A stretch of 64,000 nt of DNA from SB11 sp965222995 (GCA_965222995.1 OZ244977.1:1922001-1986000); one strand, 5' to 3'. Counted from the first letter of the stretch, positions 51,301 through 58,345 are shown. Notes: generated by a model not told the origin, from the letters alone. Translations and numbers: made by a program.

Positions 51301-51747
51301 GAGTTCTTTTTCCTGCTGTTGCTTGGCTGCATATTCAATGGCGTGTTTGGCTTCTTTTCCAAACTTGGTGGTAGGTTCGGTAAGGTAAATTTTATACCAA
51401 ATGGCTGACCGGTGCTTTAATAATCCCTTTTCAACCAGTGCATCAATATCGGCAAAATCAAAGCCGAATTTCTTTTTGTAATCTGCTGCCTTTTCAACCA
51501 GCTTTATTTCATCCAATAGCTTGGTGTAATCATCACCTGTTGCATGGATAATGGCTTTGGGGTTGTAGTCGTCCGACAAATCAAAATCAACAATAATACC
51601 CTTGTCGGTTTTGTCTTTCCAACCCTTTACTTTTACCGTGTCATTCAGGTCAAAGGCATCCAATAGCTCTCTGCCTCGTTCGTATTGAGCGAGCTGTCTG
51701 TTAGATTCTCTTACTATTTGTTTAAAGCCTTTGTATCCTTGTGCCAT
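45346..51747 (-). CDS. 2133-aa ParB-like / SNF2-type helicase protein
   Basis: The N-terminal 60 residues hold a small barrel-like segment. About 160-300 is a ParB-like domain (VEKIVGEGFDKSMEPIVL, ISGHSRFEASELLYK, LLESNRGG). A long linker region (300-1150) includes coiled coils. The helicase core has AYDVGVGKTMTAIL (about 1258-1271), YLVIDEAHVAKK (DEAH, about 1420), MLLTATPF and QLEGRIWRPGNRYA (about 1815-1830). The C-terminal 250 residues are a coiled coil. Such giants occur with adenine methylases on large Bacteroidota and Proteobacteria mobile elements. A role in DNA protection or replication is inferred. Confidence 0.8.
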   Translation of the reverse strand: MAQGYKGFKQIVRESNRQLAQYERGRELLDAFDLNDTVKVKGWKDKTDKGIIVDFDLSDDYNPKAIIHATGDDYTKLLDEIKLVEKAADYKKKFGFDFADIDALVEKGLLKHRSAIWYKIYLTEPTTKFGKEAKHAIEYAAKQQQEKELDKKKRFSAVGEIPRTSITTKPEWFQGREGAFAEETVEKIVGEGFDKSMEPIVLWKDGVGDNIVISGHSRFEASELLYKAGDKSLAKMPVKFFLGTKEEAMDYALLESNRGGTQEGLQSDLKAYKRAKEKGYNRNYLKGIFKPERRLKLLEDISHLNPNGDFIQYLDSDSEKSFPYLQRNAQWVGTIRKQNAHLTDAHEQEMFKYLYPVGEQNKARAKQKITITKDKFFDLVNKQISRIDFSNDQPLNLDNSVSTSPLTDPIREQINEVQKAIDKLVKERAKKDELIARATAEGKEEFIPKFKDRQTQITKLITQKLLEKQRLESEMGKVERTTTMDLFSDVPAQKEPKMKENKSTTANEVKTDKLKKFAEFISKYATIDGNTDGGKAKATFGRLGKQALKQLAEYIGLSESKVDFNKAGVAVSGDLTLMGMFEPENGIYISYNKDGIQDRVLYRTITHMKDYSGGQNNYFHEIAFAEPERIKEKIESLTKQAEKKKPETASTPIKRSLKDFTTQELEDIKNESNDKATERLKLVNEWSFHNTKTGFMELKPDAPHHVRVAEGIVNVKGELMTEGLEEALAEKPVWIPATVDDLEDYLNNSVTLPAGAFADSVNLFIKESGERLLRYSELLEKYELKEAGKPLNEYDTDKLSIALQKALISSLEAKANQAAQPANEVEEMEQELEKANNRVRTIDLLINGNWFKENPTKILGEKYDTTDRFKKPVTKVRGNIDTVIQGIDVPAVDLPQEPDQPFESDIKPDLKVVKFNDVQKSNLDKVIESTRKQHTEEAIKEKYGEPIPDTCPEEYYCFEQIMEQYNKGISEEEIKAWVWYKRITGGYNDEATILNKNNGWSKYVIPLTDIPKHRAKWLEEGIVCYHKGEYVPSVLYYAENIYEKQAELLRSKEDVIDAHGEEQYNKQYQGLENVKPPKLTLADPQIDNRLVINPKSDFAKEQKINALTDGTMYRQHNAVSGEYQDEPKSLLEAFKEWLGKLPSNAFKISNAIHIRHVFINGKNPTGNLDKDEKQRIKRKAKLEGIELFAQFLADGISRDDQLRIEQLWNSKYNGYVEINYNKIPVAFTSSSTFKNKPLFIREAQREGIGFISVHGTGCVAYDVGVGKTMTAILALGQALESGQCQRPLIVVPNQTYTNWINEIRGEVEKGEVVLTGVLPQYQVNDLYNLGATYIEQLQDKKGNIEQVQAKSITVLTYEGFNRLAFNEETWNEIKSQMYDILNQGSEKDRDREKLFEKIDELMGQGIKGGMVNIEDLGFDYLVIDEAHVAKKSFTQVKGNINAEGKRNNSPYQIRSGTPSMIALRAFMVSQFILRQNNMRNVMLLTATPFTNSPLEIYSMLALIGYQQLERSGIKNIKEFFDQYIKTSVELVINAKLKPERKEVVLGFNNLIALQQLIFKFINYKTGEDANIQRPNKIVLPLQNKLEGGEIVPLPEEDRISTNLPMNQTQRECMSQIEAYVRGEIDLMELCVNPFGFEEMEEGNAGEEVAENAMSESEEDSARILRALSFASQLALNPYLYACNPAGNPTAKEFIESSPKFSYTIQCIKSVKDFAEKNNVEMPGQVIYSNAGVAYFKLIKEYLVDEIGFTDKEVGIIKSGMSATKKNAVKDKFNAGEVKVLIGSATIKEGINLQYRSTDLYDLWLDWNPTDVKQLEGRIWRPGNRYANVRITFPLMEDSIDIFKFQKLQEKTSRINEIWHRAGRANTLKLEEVNPAELKKGLITDPHTLAELMIMEDKELMQDEINSLVNQKEVLNDLNEAREMFNKHIDKVKDIVESYKPAKQGRKIDTIFNIYKQWLDDPETSSFHNDQQRFDEIRKANYKIQSGIKSILAPRGLGIDFNYEDVIGRIEKDIEDKKTLLEDRTGEEAINVKAQEIIAEREKNKIRTATVAERVQEFAKLNKKVITETVLDDKSERRQKQRKTQKKRGADLELSADILADIAEMEAINEHLQTLASINAEMEAIGEKYATKAA

Positions 51748-51755
51748 ATCTAATT

Positions 51756-52058
51756 TTATTCCTGTGCGTGAGCAAATTCCTGTTCTATCTGTGCAATGGC
51801 CGAACCGATTGGCATTCCCTCATTGGCAGCATACTCAATGATCATTTTCTCCAATTGCTCATAGCCTTTGGTGGTGGTTTTCATTTCACACACATTTGGC
51901 CACAACTTCGCATTGCACTTTTCCAGCTCTATTTTGATGAGCTTTTGCATTTTTGAATATCTGTCTGTGTCCTGTTTCATTGTCTTGTCTGTTTTTTCGT
52001 AGAGGGTTCCCCTCAAATACCTTTCGATCATTGCCTTATGTCCTTTTTTTGAAAACAA
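51756..52058 (-). CDS. 100-aa hypothetical protein between the two giant genes
   Basis: A small basic/helical protein (KMQKLIKIELEKCNAKLWPNV, YEQLEKMIIEYAANEG). It overlaps the upstream methyltransferase stop by 23 bp and ends 9 bp before the helicase start, so translation is probably coupled through all three. No family recognised. Confidence 0.45.
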   Translation of the reverse strand: MFSKKGHKAMIERYLRGTLYEKTDKTMKQDTDRYSKMQKLIKIELEKCNAKLWPNVCEMKTTTKGYEQLEKMIIEYAANEGMPIGSAIAQIEQEFAHAQE

Positions 52059-55000
52059 CTATTCCCGTTTCTATATCAGTGGTGGAAAACAAGCGTTCGG
52101 GTAGCCAATACCCATCGGTTAAGGGTTCGGCTTTTTCGGCAATGGCTTCTTTCACTTTGTTGCGTCCGGAGTTCAAAAAACTGCTTGGTATGATGTAAAT
52201 AAGCAGCCCTCCTGGTTTAAGCAGATCCAGCCCCCTTGTAATGAAATATTCCTCGTATCGGGTGGCCTTTGTCCATTTCTTCTCACCCATGCCGGCATAC
52301 TTTCCCGAAAACTCTCCGTAGGGTGGATTTCCTATCACAAGGTCAAAGAGCTGTGATTTATTGAAGTCGTCTTTCAGGTGAACATTCCCTTTGAAAAACT
52401 GGCTTTCAAAGGCTGCCTGGTAAATGGTTGCCCTGGGGTGGAGTATTTCGGCAATGCGCTTTGCAGTTGGATTCGTTTCGTAACCAACAGCTCTTGCATT
52501 AGCCGGAACATATTGCAGGAAGTTTCCGGTTCCACATGAAGGTTCCAATACGGCTCCATCGGTATAGCCAAACTTTTTGGCCAACCCCCACATTTTCTTT
52601 ACAATTTCATCCGGTGTATAGTATTCGTATAACAGTCCTTTTCCTGCAGCTCCTTTCTTGGCCAATCCTCCTGAACCCGAATACTGGCTTATGTATGCCT
52701 TGTCTTCGCTGGAATACGTTTCTTTCTTGCTGTCTTTATCAGCAAGAAATTGTTCTATTTCTTGGTTGAGTTCATGCTGGTTTTTCGACTTTTTCTTTGC
52801 TGGTTCACTTTTGTTGGAACCTGCTTTTTTAAGTGCTTCAATCGCAACATTTTTAGCATCAACAGGCGTAGGGTTTTCCAGTTTAGCAAATTGGTCTTTG
52901 ATGAATTTGGAAAGGCTGGCCGATTCTGTGATAAGTACCTGTGCTTCTGAAACAGTCATATCACCTTGCACCGCCATTTGATAAATGACACCCCCTGAAA
53001 AGTCTTCAATGAATTTGTAGGTGTCTTCGTTGGTTCTGCCTATGGCCGAATAGTTCTCACTTTCGGTAACTGTTGAATCTTCCGGTTCTTCCTTTCCGTC
53101 TTCGCTCCAAACAATTTGATGTTCCTGGTTGGTTAAGTTGATCAGCCATTGGCGTAAAAATTTGTTCAGCTCCTTTTTTAGCTTTGGAGCCACCATCATT
53201 TTACCGTCTTCCTCCTGGTACACCTTTTGGAAACCCAAACTATCCTGGTAGGTCAATGCTTCTACCATTTCAAGCGTTGGGTCAACTCTTATTTGCATGT
53301 CGGGGTCAGCTATGCTATCCCCATTTTGTCGGTAGTAATGAGACAGGGCAATGATGTATGCCCCTTTTGAATCCTTGTAGAGTACGTCGAGGTTCAGATC
53401 CATTAAAGCACTGTCTTTCCCGAATGAGGAAACACCATGCGTATATCCGCTTTCCAGTTTTTCAAGCAGATCGGGAATGAGCTTTAGTAGCTTGTTGTAA
53501 TTTCCACTAAACGGTTGCGCTCGCTTGGGCTTGGAAAGATTCTCAATTTTCTTTCGGTTCTTTTCCAGTGTTTTGATGAAGTCCGCATAGTACTTTTTAA
53601 GCCCTTCTTTATCTGCATTGTTGATGTTGGCATAGTTCTTTTCCAGCCAATCGGTAAATGCCTTTAGCGTAATTCGGTCTTCCTCATTCTCAATTTCCTT
53701 TTCGGCATATTCGGTAAACCTGATAAAGAATAAGCGGTAATCCTTTTCAGGGATTTGCTTTTCGTTCGGGTTGGGATTGGTGATGCTTTTTACCATTTCA
53801 TATTCCTGCCAAACATTGTCTTCCTCGGATGCAATATTGGAGTAACCGATACGGAACCAATCACCAAATTGAGAACGCAATTCATCGCCACTTAAATCAA
53901 GCTTTTGGTTATCCAGTGAGCGTTTAAACTCGCTTAGTATCTCCAATTTGTGTTTGATGGTCAGTTGACCTGGTTCAAGTGCCTTTCGTGCTTGCAGTTC
54001 ATCGTAAAGTTGATAGGCTTTTTTGGTGGTCATTTGCTCATAGCTCATTTTATCCTGGCTAAAAGCTGGTCGTCTTCCAATGTATTTTTGAGCTGCTTCC
54101 TGTGAAATTTGCAGGCTGTCAACTTTACCGTTACTATCAAATACTACCCATGTATCGCCATCATCAGGAGTAGGGGTATGTTTGTTAGCCGGTTCCACCG
54201 GTGTATCATCCGTTTCTTTTTCGGCTTCTTCTTTTTGCTTATCCCAAAGGGTGTGCGCTTTTTTGGTGGTCATACGCTCATAGCGCATTTTATCCCTGCC
54301 AAATTCAGGTCGTCTGTTGATGTAGTTAACAGCTTCCTGTTCTGAAATCTGCAGGCTGTCAATTTTATCCTTGCTGTTATAGACTACCCATGTAATGCCT
54401 TCTTCCACTTCGGTAGAGAAATCCCAAAAGTGATAGTTGGTTATCATTCGTTTGGCATAGTCTATCGCATCGGGTCCGTATAACCCTTTAATGTCCTCTG
54501 GTTTTGCTTTGGATAGGTTGGTGAGAAAATTGAAGATCCAATTGCTTAGAATTTCCTTTTTGTTCTTGTAATCGCTTCGTGGTTCCAAGTCCACTGATCC
54601 TTCCCGAACTTCTCCGTCTTCCCATGTGATTTTGTAGTACACATCCGATACCTGTCCAACCAGGCTCTTTACATCCTTGTTGGCAGCTTCCCAGGAATGC
54701 AATTCCTTTGCATTGGAAAAATCGGCATCATGGCCGGTTGCTTCTGTTGTTAATAGAATTTTCTCAACTCGAAATTTGCCCGACTTTTTAGGAGCCTCTT
54801 TTTTGGGTTCAGGTTTTTGCTTTGGAGCCGGTTTGTTTCCGGTTCCCTGAATTACCTTACCTGCAGCTAAAAGTTTCTTGGCTTCTCTTACATAGTTGCG
54901 AGGATAGACATAGACTTTCTGAAAATCGTCTCCATAGGTATTCTTCCCGAATTGTGTGGCTATGTCAATTGCCAAATTCTTGGAAGGCTCAAACAAAACG

Positions 55001-55335
55001 TATTTGTCTGTCATTCCCTCTCCATTGACATCCTTGTAGTAAATGGTTACATAGGAGAACTTGCGGTGCTTGATGTTTTCCTCGGAAGGTTCATGTGATG
55101 GTTCAACCGTAATGGAAATTGATTCAGGAGCGTTGCCTTCGCTAAGAGCTGCCTGCAGGTTTTTGGCAAACTCTTCCCTTTGTTCGGTTCGGGTTGCCCA
55201 CCAAAGATTTTGTCTTCGGCTGTATTTAAACCCCATTTTTCGTTTGACCTCATTGATTATTTCAGCAGAGGGCTTTTCCGAAAATCGGAGTTCGATACCA
55301 TTCAATTCATCGTTATAGGAAATATCTACCTTCAT
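52036..55335 (-). CDS. 1099-aa protein with C-terminal N6-adenine methyltransferase domain
   Basis: The N-terminal 65 residues form a small domain (KMGFKYSRRQNLWWATRTEQ). A 50-residue module occurs twice at about 300-365 and 390-460 (WVVYNSKDKIDSLQISEQEA; WVVFDSNGKVDSLQISQEAA). A helical middle follows. The C-terminal 220 residues hold the AdoMet motif LEPSCGTGNFLQYV (about 931) and the catalytic VIGNPPYGEFSG (about 1000), then GGLLIYIIPSSF. It modifies adenine, probably partnering the giant helicase encoded next. First gene of the minus-strand operon. Confidence 0.8.
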   Translation of the reverse strand: MKVDISYNDELNGIELRFSEKPSAEIINEVKRKMGFKYSRRQNLWWATRTEQREEFAKNLQAALSEGNAPESISITVEPSHEPSEENIKHRKFSYVTIYYKDVNGEGMTDKYVLFEPSKNLAIDIATQFGKNTYGDDFQKVYVYPRNYVREAKKLLAAGKVIQGTGNKPAPKQKPEPKKEAPKKSGKFRVEKILLTTEATGHDADFSNAKELHSWEAANKDVKSLVGQVSDVYYKITWEDGEVREGSVDLEPRSDYKNKKEILSNWIFNFLTNLSKAKPEDIKGLYGPDAIDYAKRMITNYHFWDFSTEVEEGITWVVYNSKDKIDSLQISEQEAVNYINRRPEFGRDKMRYERMTTKKAHTLWDKQKEEAEKETDDTPVEPANKHTPTPDDGDTWVVFDSNGKVDSLQISQEAAQKYIGRRPAFSQDKMSYEQMTTKKAYQLYDELQARKALEPGQLTIKHKLEILSEFKRSLDNQKLDLSGDELRSQFGDWFRIGYSNIASEEDNVWQEYEMVKSITNPNPNEKQIPEKDYRLFFIRFTEYAEKEIENEEDRITLKAFTDWLEKNYANINNADKEGLKKYYADFIKTLEKNRKKIENLSKPKRAQPFSGNYNKLLKLIPDLLEKLESGYTHGVSSFGKDSALMDLNLDVLYKDSKGAYIIALSHYYRQNGDSIADPDMQIRVDPTLEMVEALTYQDSLGFQKVYQEEDGKMMVAPKLKKELNKFLRQWLINLTNQEHQIVWSEDGKEEPEDSTVTESENYSAIGRTNEDTYKFIEDFSGGVIYQMAVQGDMTVSEAQVLITESASLSKFIKDQFAKLENPTPVDAKNVAIEALKKAGSNKSEPAKKKSKNQHELNQEIEQFLADKDSKKETYSSEDKAYISQYSGSGGLAKKGAAGKGLLYEYYTPDEIVKKMWGLAKKFGYTDGAVLEPSCGTGNFLQYVPANARAVGYETNPTAKRIAEILHPRATIYQAAFESQFFKGNVHLKDDFNKSQLFDLVIGNPPYGEFSGKYAGMGEKKWTKATRYEEYFITRGLDLLKPGGLLIYIIPSSFLNSGRNKVKEAIAEKAEPLTDGYWLPERLFSTTDIETGIVVFKKRT

Positions 55336-55404
55336 TATAAAGAGTTGCTTTTTTTATTCGGAAAAAAACGTGGCCTCTTTAAAGGCAGACCTTTTTGGAA
55401 GTAA

Positions 55405-55458
55405 TCTCTTATATAAGGGGTGGGCTTTTTAAAAAAGCGATTCCCTATATACAAGAGA
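55405..55458. promoter_or_regulatory. nested hairpin in the divergent region at 55.4 kb
   Basis: TCTCTT/AAGAGA, then TATA and GGG/CCC pairs form an imperfect outer stem. GCTTTTT-A-AAAAAGC forms a perfect 7-bp inner stem (55424-55438). It lies 70-120 bp upstream of the start of the 1099-aa gene, in a gene-free stretch (55336-55732) between divergent operons. It may be a leader structure, attenuator or origin element. Confidence 0.45.
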
Positions 55459-55661
55459 GCGTTTTTCACAAGAAGGGAGATAAAATTAGGGCGACTATTT
55501 ATGAAAACATTTGTTCACTTTTGTACCATGCTACAATGACTAAAAAACAGAGCTGTTGAATTGTAGTTGTATCCTATGATTGATAGGGATTTAGAATTTA
55601 CCCTTAACCTAAATTCAAGTCGCAAAATCGGTACAATCTTTTTTGAAATTTTTAAAGGAAG

Positions 55662-55692
55662 TTTCTTTACAAAGTGACGATTTGTAACTTTA
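55662..55692 (+). promoter_or_regulatory. probable Bacteroidota-type promoter
   Basis: TTTC at 55662-55665, 19 bp, then TAACTTTA at 55685-55692. This is close to the TTTG-N19-TAnnTTTG consensus. It is placed 40 bp upstream of the first gene of the plus-strand operon (55733). Confidence 0.4.
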
Positions 55693-55732
55693 TACCATAA
55701 ATTACATATAGAATACTTAAAAAAATCAGTTA

Positions 55733-55942
55733 ATGAACCTGCCAGGGAACACAGAAGATTGGATCTTATTCATTCTTGTTTATATCATTGCCATTATACG
55801 GCATCAGTTTAAAAGAAGAAATGCCGGTACTGGCCTCCAACCAGTATTGTCGGTTAAGTCTATGTTCATTCCTTCAACGGCTCATGGATTGATTTTGTGG
55901 AGACAAAATTTGAATGAGTATGAACAAAAGAGTAAACGCTAA
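55733..55942 (+). CDS. 69-aa single-span membrane protein
   Basis: Residues about 9-23 form one hydrophobic helix (WILFILVYIIAIIRH), followed by a basic segment and a soluble tail. It overlaps the next gene by 29 bp. First gene of a four-gene plus-strand operon ending in a receiver-like protein. Function unknown. Confidence 0.4.
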   Translation: MNLPGNTEDWILFILVYIIAIIRHQFKRRNAGTGLQPVLSVKSMFIPSTAHGLILWRQNLNEYEQKSKR

Positions 55943-56288
55943 TTCGGATGATTGGATTTTTATAGAAACCATTTCCGAATCCGGGGAACCCCTCTTTGAT
56001 ATTTTAGAAAGAGACGGGGTTATTTCAGCAGAATTTCGACAGGATGTGTTCATTAAAGAAGATCACATTCATTTCATTATTAACGTACTGGATGTGTTCG
56101 CAAGGAAAAGAGGAAAGCGGATGCTTTTGCTTTTAGACTTTTCCCATGTTGGTTTTATTGAAAATGGAGCCATCATCTACCTGAACAAAATCTGTAATGC
56201 CATAGATGAAATGGAGCCTCAACCGTATTTCGAGGCTGTTTCACCACTGATTCCAATGGAGTTGCTCGGTAATTTTTTAAAAGCATGA
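55914..56288 (+). CDS. 124-aa hypothetical protein, possibly STAS-like
   Basis: The product combines an acidic N-terminal half with a strand-helix centre (GKRMLLLLDFSHVGFIENGAIIYLNKICNAI) that resembles anti-sigma-antagonist (STAS) folds: strand, turn with D-x-S, helix. In such folds the Ser may be phosphorylated. Its neighbour two genes on is a receiver-like protein, which supports a signalling role. It overlaps the next start by 4 bp. Confidence 0.45.
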   Translation: MSMNKRVNANSDDWIFIETISESGEPLFDILERDGVISAEFRQDVFIKEDHIHFIINVLDVFARKRGKRMLLLLDFSHVGFIENGAIIYLNKICNAIDEMEPQPYFEAVSPLIPMELLGNFLKA

Positions 56289-56695
56289 TAGAGCTGTACT
56301 TATTGGATGAATCAAATATCCCGTATCGAGTAGAATTTCCTGAATGGAAAGAATGGTACGATAGTTCCGGTGGATGCAAGCGGTTAGCTGTACGAATGTT
56401 GGATCTGCCCATTACGGGAAAACAATTGCATGTCTCTACTGCCTTTATAGGTATGTGGCTTCCTGATGAGGAAGACCAGTTTCCATTGCTCTTTGAAACT
56501 ACGATAGTCATTGGAAAGTATGTATGTATAGTAGGCAAATATCCCACCTGGATAGAATCAATGGTTAGCCATAAGCGAATTGTTGGGCGTGTTTCGCAAC
56601 ATTTACAGGAGATAGACGGTATGAATGGCTCCCTAACCACTAAAGGAGATTCCTTTAGGCAACTGTGTAAACCCTTAACCCGAAAGATAGAATGA
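56285..56695 (+). CDS. 136-aa hypothetical protein in the signalling operon
   Basis: A strand-rich product (SNIPYRVEFPEWKEWYDSSGG, TAFIGMWLPDEEDQFPLLFET). There is no motif I recognise. Coupled by 4-bp overlaps to both neighbours, so it acts with the STAS-like and receiver-like proteins. Function unknown. Confidence 0.45.
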   Translation: MIELYLLDESNIPYRVEFPEWKEWYDSSGGCKRLAVRMLDLPITGKQLHVSTAFIGMWLPDEEDQFPLLFETTIVIGKYVCIVGKYPTWIESMVSHKRIVGRVSQHLQEIDGMNGSLTTKGDSFRQLCKPLTRKIE

Positions 56696-57051
56696 AGAAA
56701 ACGGCAATTATTATAGATGGCTCCCCAATGGCGAGGGTGAACGCTCATGTAGCCCTTGAAAAATTGGACTACGAGATTGTGGGCGAATTTTCCACCGGAA
56801 CACAAGGAATGGAAGCTGCATTGGACTATGTTCCTGATTTGCTGATTACTGAGGTATTGTTGCCTGATATGTTGCTCTCCGAGATTATTACATTTTTAAC
56901 AGAGAACAAATTGGATATTGAACTGATTATACATTCCAGCATTGATGGCGGTGAGCAAATTGTAAAACTGGAATGGGGGTCGGTAAAGAAGTTAGCTAAA
57001 TGTGTAGATGCAGACGAGCTGTATCTGCAATTGAAAGCATTGGGAGTGTAG
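56692..57051 (+). CDS. pseudo-receiver protein (CheY-like, phospho-acceptor Asp replaced by Glu)
   Basis: The whole 119 residues align with the receiver fold: AIIIDGSPMARVNAHVALEKLDYEIVG, then DLLITEVLLPDM, LIIHSS and VKKLAKC. The acceptor Asp (usually LLDxxMP) is Glu (ITEVLLP), and the second acid of the metal pocket (DD) is Gly (DG). It probably cannot be phosphorylated and may be locked in one state. No output domain is attached. Last gene of the operon, followed by a strong terminator. Confidence 0.7.
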   Translation: MKKTAIIIDGSPMARVNAHVALEKLDYEIVGEFSTGTQGMEAALDYVPDLLITEVLLPDMLLSEIITFLTENKLDIELIIHSSIDGGEQIVKLEWGSVKKLAKCVDADELYLQLKALGV

Positions 57052-57055
57052 AGAA

Positions 57056-57089
57056 GAAGCCCCGAAAAGTACTTTACTTTAGGGGCTTC
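57056..57089. terminator. bidirectional hairpin terminator
   Basis: GAAGCCCC and GGGGCTTC make an 8-bp GC-rich stem between the convergent receiver-like gene (stop at 57051) and the minus-strand gene ending at 57098. A/T-rich sequence follows on both sides. Confidence 0.65.
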
Positions 57090-57097
57090 ATTTATCA

Positions 57098-57706
57098 CTA
57101 TTGTTGCTCTCCCAAATACTCAAAGTCATTCGGTTCGAGGGGTAAGAGGTCGGATAGTAAAATAGCATCATAATCTTCCGTTTTACCGGATTCTATAAAA
57201 ATGAAGTTGACATAAGCTATATGGCCTATGACTTTGAATTTACGCCCTTTTATTCTCCACCAATCACCTTCATTGAACTTCAATTTATTGACCTCCATAG
57301 CCTGAATAAATTCAGCCAGTTCACGACCAAGCCGAACGTATTCGTCCATGTTCATCATCACTTTGATTATTGGAAGTTTTTGGGCTTTACTCCATACTTT
57401 TTCATGGATATTGGAGTTGCCGAATACAGACATTTCTATACTCACTAATAATCTTTCCTTATCGGATAACAGCATGTTCCAGCCAAGCTCTGCATTGCTG
57501 TATATGTCTTTGTATAGATCCTGAAACATCAAAGCAAGCTCGTTGTTGTTGGAAGCATCTACTTTGTTTATTCTTTCTTCAATTGCTTTTAGAAAAGCTT
57601 GCTGACTAATTAGCCGTTGTTCACTTTGTGAATAGATAACTGAATCTATCAGAAAATCATGGCTTTTCTGTTCAAGAATCGTTTTGATTTTGTTTCCCTG
57701 GCACAT
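57098..57706 (-). CDS. 202-aa hypothetical protein
   Basis: A helical N-terminal half (SEQRLISQQAFLKAIEERINK) and a strand-rich C-terminal part (EGDWWRIKGRKFKVIGHIAYVNFIFIE) ending in an acidic tail. The C-terminal part looks like a small barrel. It is a single-gene unit, with a terminator just behind it and another upstream. Function unknown. Confidence 0.5.
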   Translation of the reverse strand: MCQGNKIKTILEQKSHDFLIDSVIYSQSEQRLISQQAFLKAIEERINKVDASNNNELALMFQDLYKDIYSNAELGWNMLLSDKERLLVSIEMSVFGNSNIHEKVWSKAQKLPIIKVMMNMDEYVRLGRELAEFIQAMEVNKLKFNEGDWWRIKGRKFKVIGHIAYVNFIFIESGKTEDYDAILLSDLLPLEPNDFEYLGEQQ

Positions 57707-57733
57707 AAAATAGGATTTTAAATTACGAATGAA

Positions 57734-57758
57734 AAAGGGGCTTTTTACAGCCCCCTTT
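57734..57758 (-). terminator. hairpin terminator
   Basis: AAAGGGGCT pairs with AGCCCCCTTT (one bulged C), and the minus-strand reading ends in TTTTTC. It lies 26 bp behind the stop of the gene at 57784. Confidence 0.65.
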
Positions 57759-57783
57759 CTCTAATTGGACTACGCTTATTCGC

Positions 57784-58254
57784 TCAATCTTCTTTGGAGA
57801 GCAACTCTATCATTTCGTGTTTGAACTTTTGCCGTTCTTCAACCGATAGGGCATCGTAACTAATCCTGAACTGACTTAACAGGTTTTCTACTGTATCAAA
57901 TTCAATCCTGCCGTCCGTTTTTAGCTGTTTAGGTAATCTGCATTGAAGCTGCCCAATTAAGTAATTGAACCGGCTCAAATACAAGTTGCCCGAAACATTA
58001 CCTGGAACTTCTGTTACTAACCTGTGGTCATTGGCATAGTGCCTGAGTATTTTGGTTACTACTTCAATGCTATACAACATCTTTTTAGCTGCAGCACAAA
58101 TGATCAGGTTTCCGATTCGCTCCTTTTCAGGGATTTCATAAACCTGAAAATTGGCTAAATGCAAGCCTTCTGCTCCTACGAGAAGGCCACTTTTTGTATG
58201 TGGTGTCCAGTTGCCACCGGAACACGCTATTGATTCTATTTTTAAATTCTCCAT
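57784..58254 (-). CDS. 156-aa hypothetical protein beside the control region
   Basis: The product begins IESIACSGGNWTPHTKSGLLVG and is otherwise helical (YSIEVVTKILRHYANDHRLV, SYDALSVEERQKFKHEMIELL). No family seen. It is transcribed away from the structured control region 58263-58616, opposite to the HTH gene, so it may be controlled by it. Confidence 0.5.
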   Translation of the reverse strand: MENLKIESIACSGGNWTPHTKSGLLVGAEGLHLANFQVYEIPEKERIGNLIICAAAKKMLYSIEVVTKILRHYANDHRLVTEVPGNVSGNLYLSRFNYLIGQLQCRLPKQLKTDGRIEFDTVENLLSQFRISYDALSVEERQKFKHEMIELLSKED

Positions 58255-58262
58255 ACGAAAAT

Positions 58263-58345
58263 AATTACGTTACTAATGATTTGACATTCACTGGCCAGTG
58301 GCCATTTCTAAGGGCTTTCCGGTAATCGGAAAGCCTAACGTAATT
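58263..58345. repeat. nested inverted-repeat structure (possible three-way junction)
   Basis: An outer perfect 10-bp inverted repeat, AATTACGTTA (58263-58272) and TAACGTAATT (58336-58345), encloses two inner ones. These are the palindrome CACTGGCCAGTG (58289-58300) and GGCTTTCCG/CGGAAAGCC (58313-58321 and 58327-58335, 5-nt loop). Either strand could fold into a three-way junction. It may be a leader of the minus-strand gene, a recombination or replication site, or an extended operator. Confidence 0.6.

Noticed and set aside
55417..55429. 13-bp sequence GGGGTGGGCTTTT shared with the reverse strand at 28002-28014
   Set aside because: In 64 kb many 13-bp matches are expected by chance, and the surrounding bases do not match.
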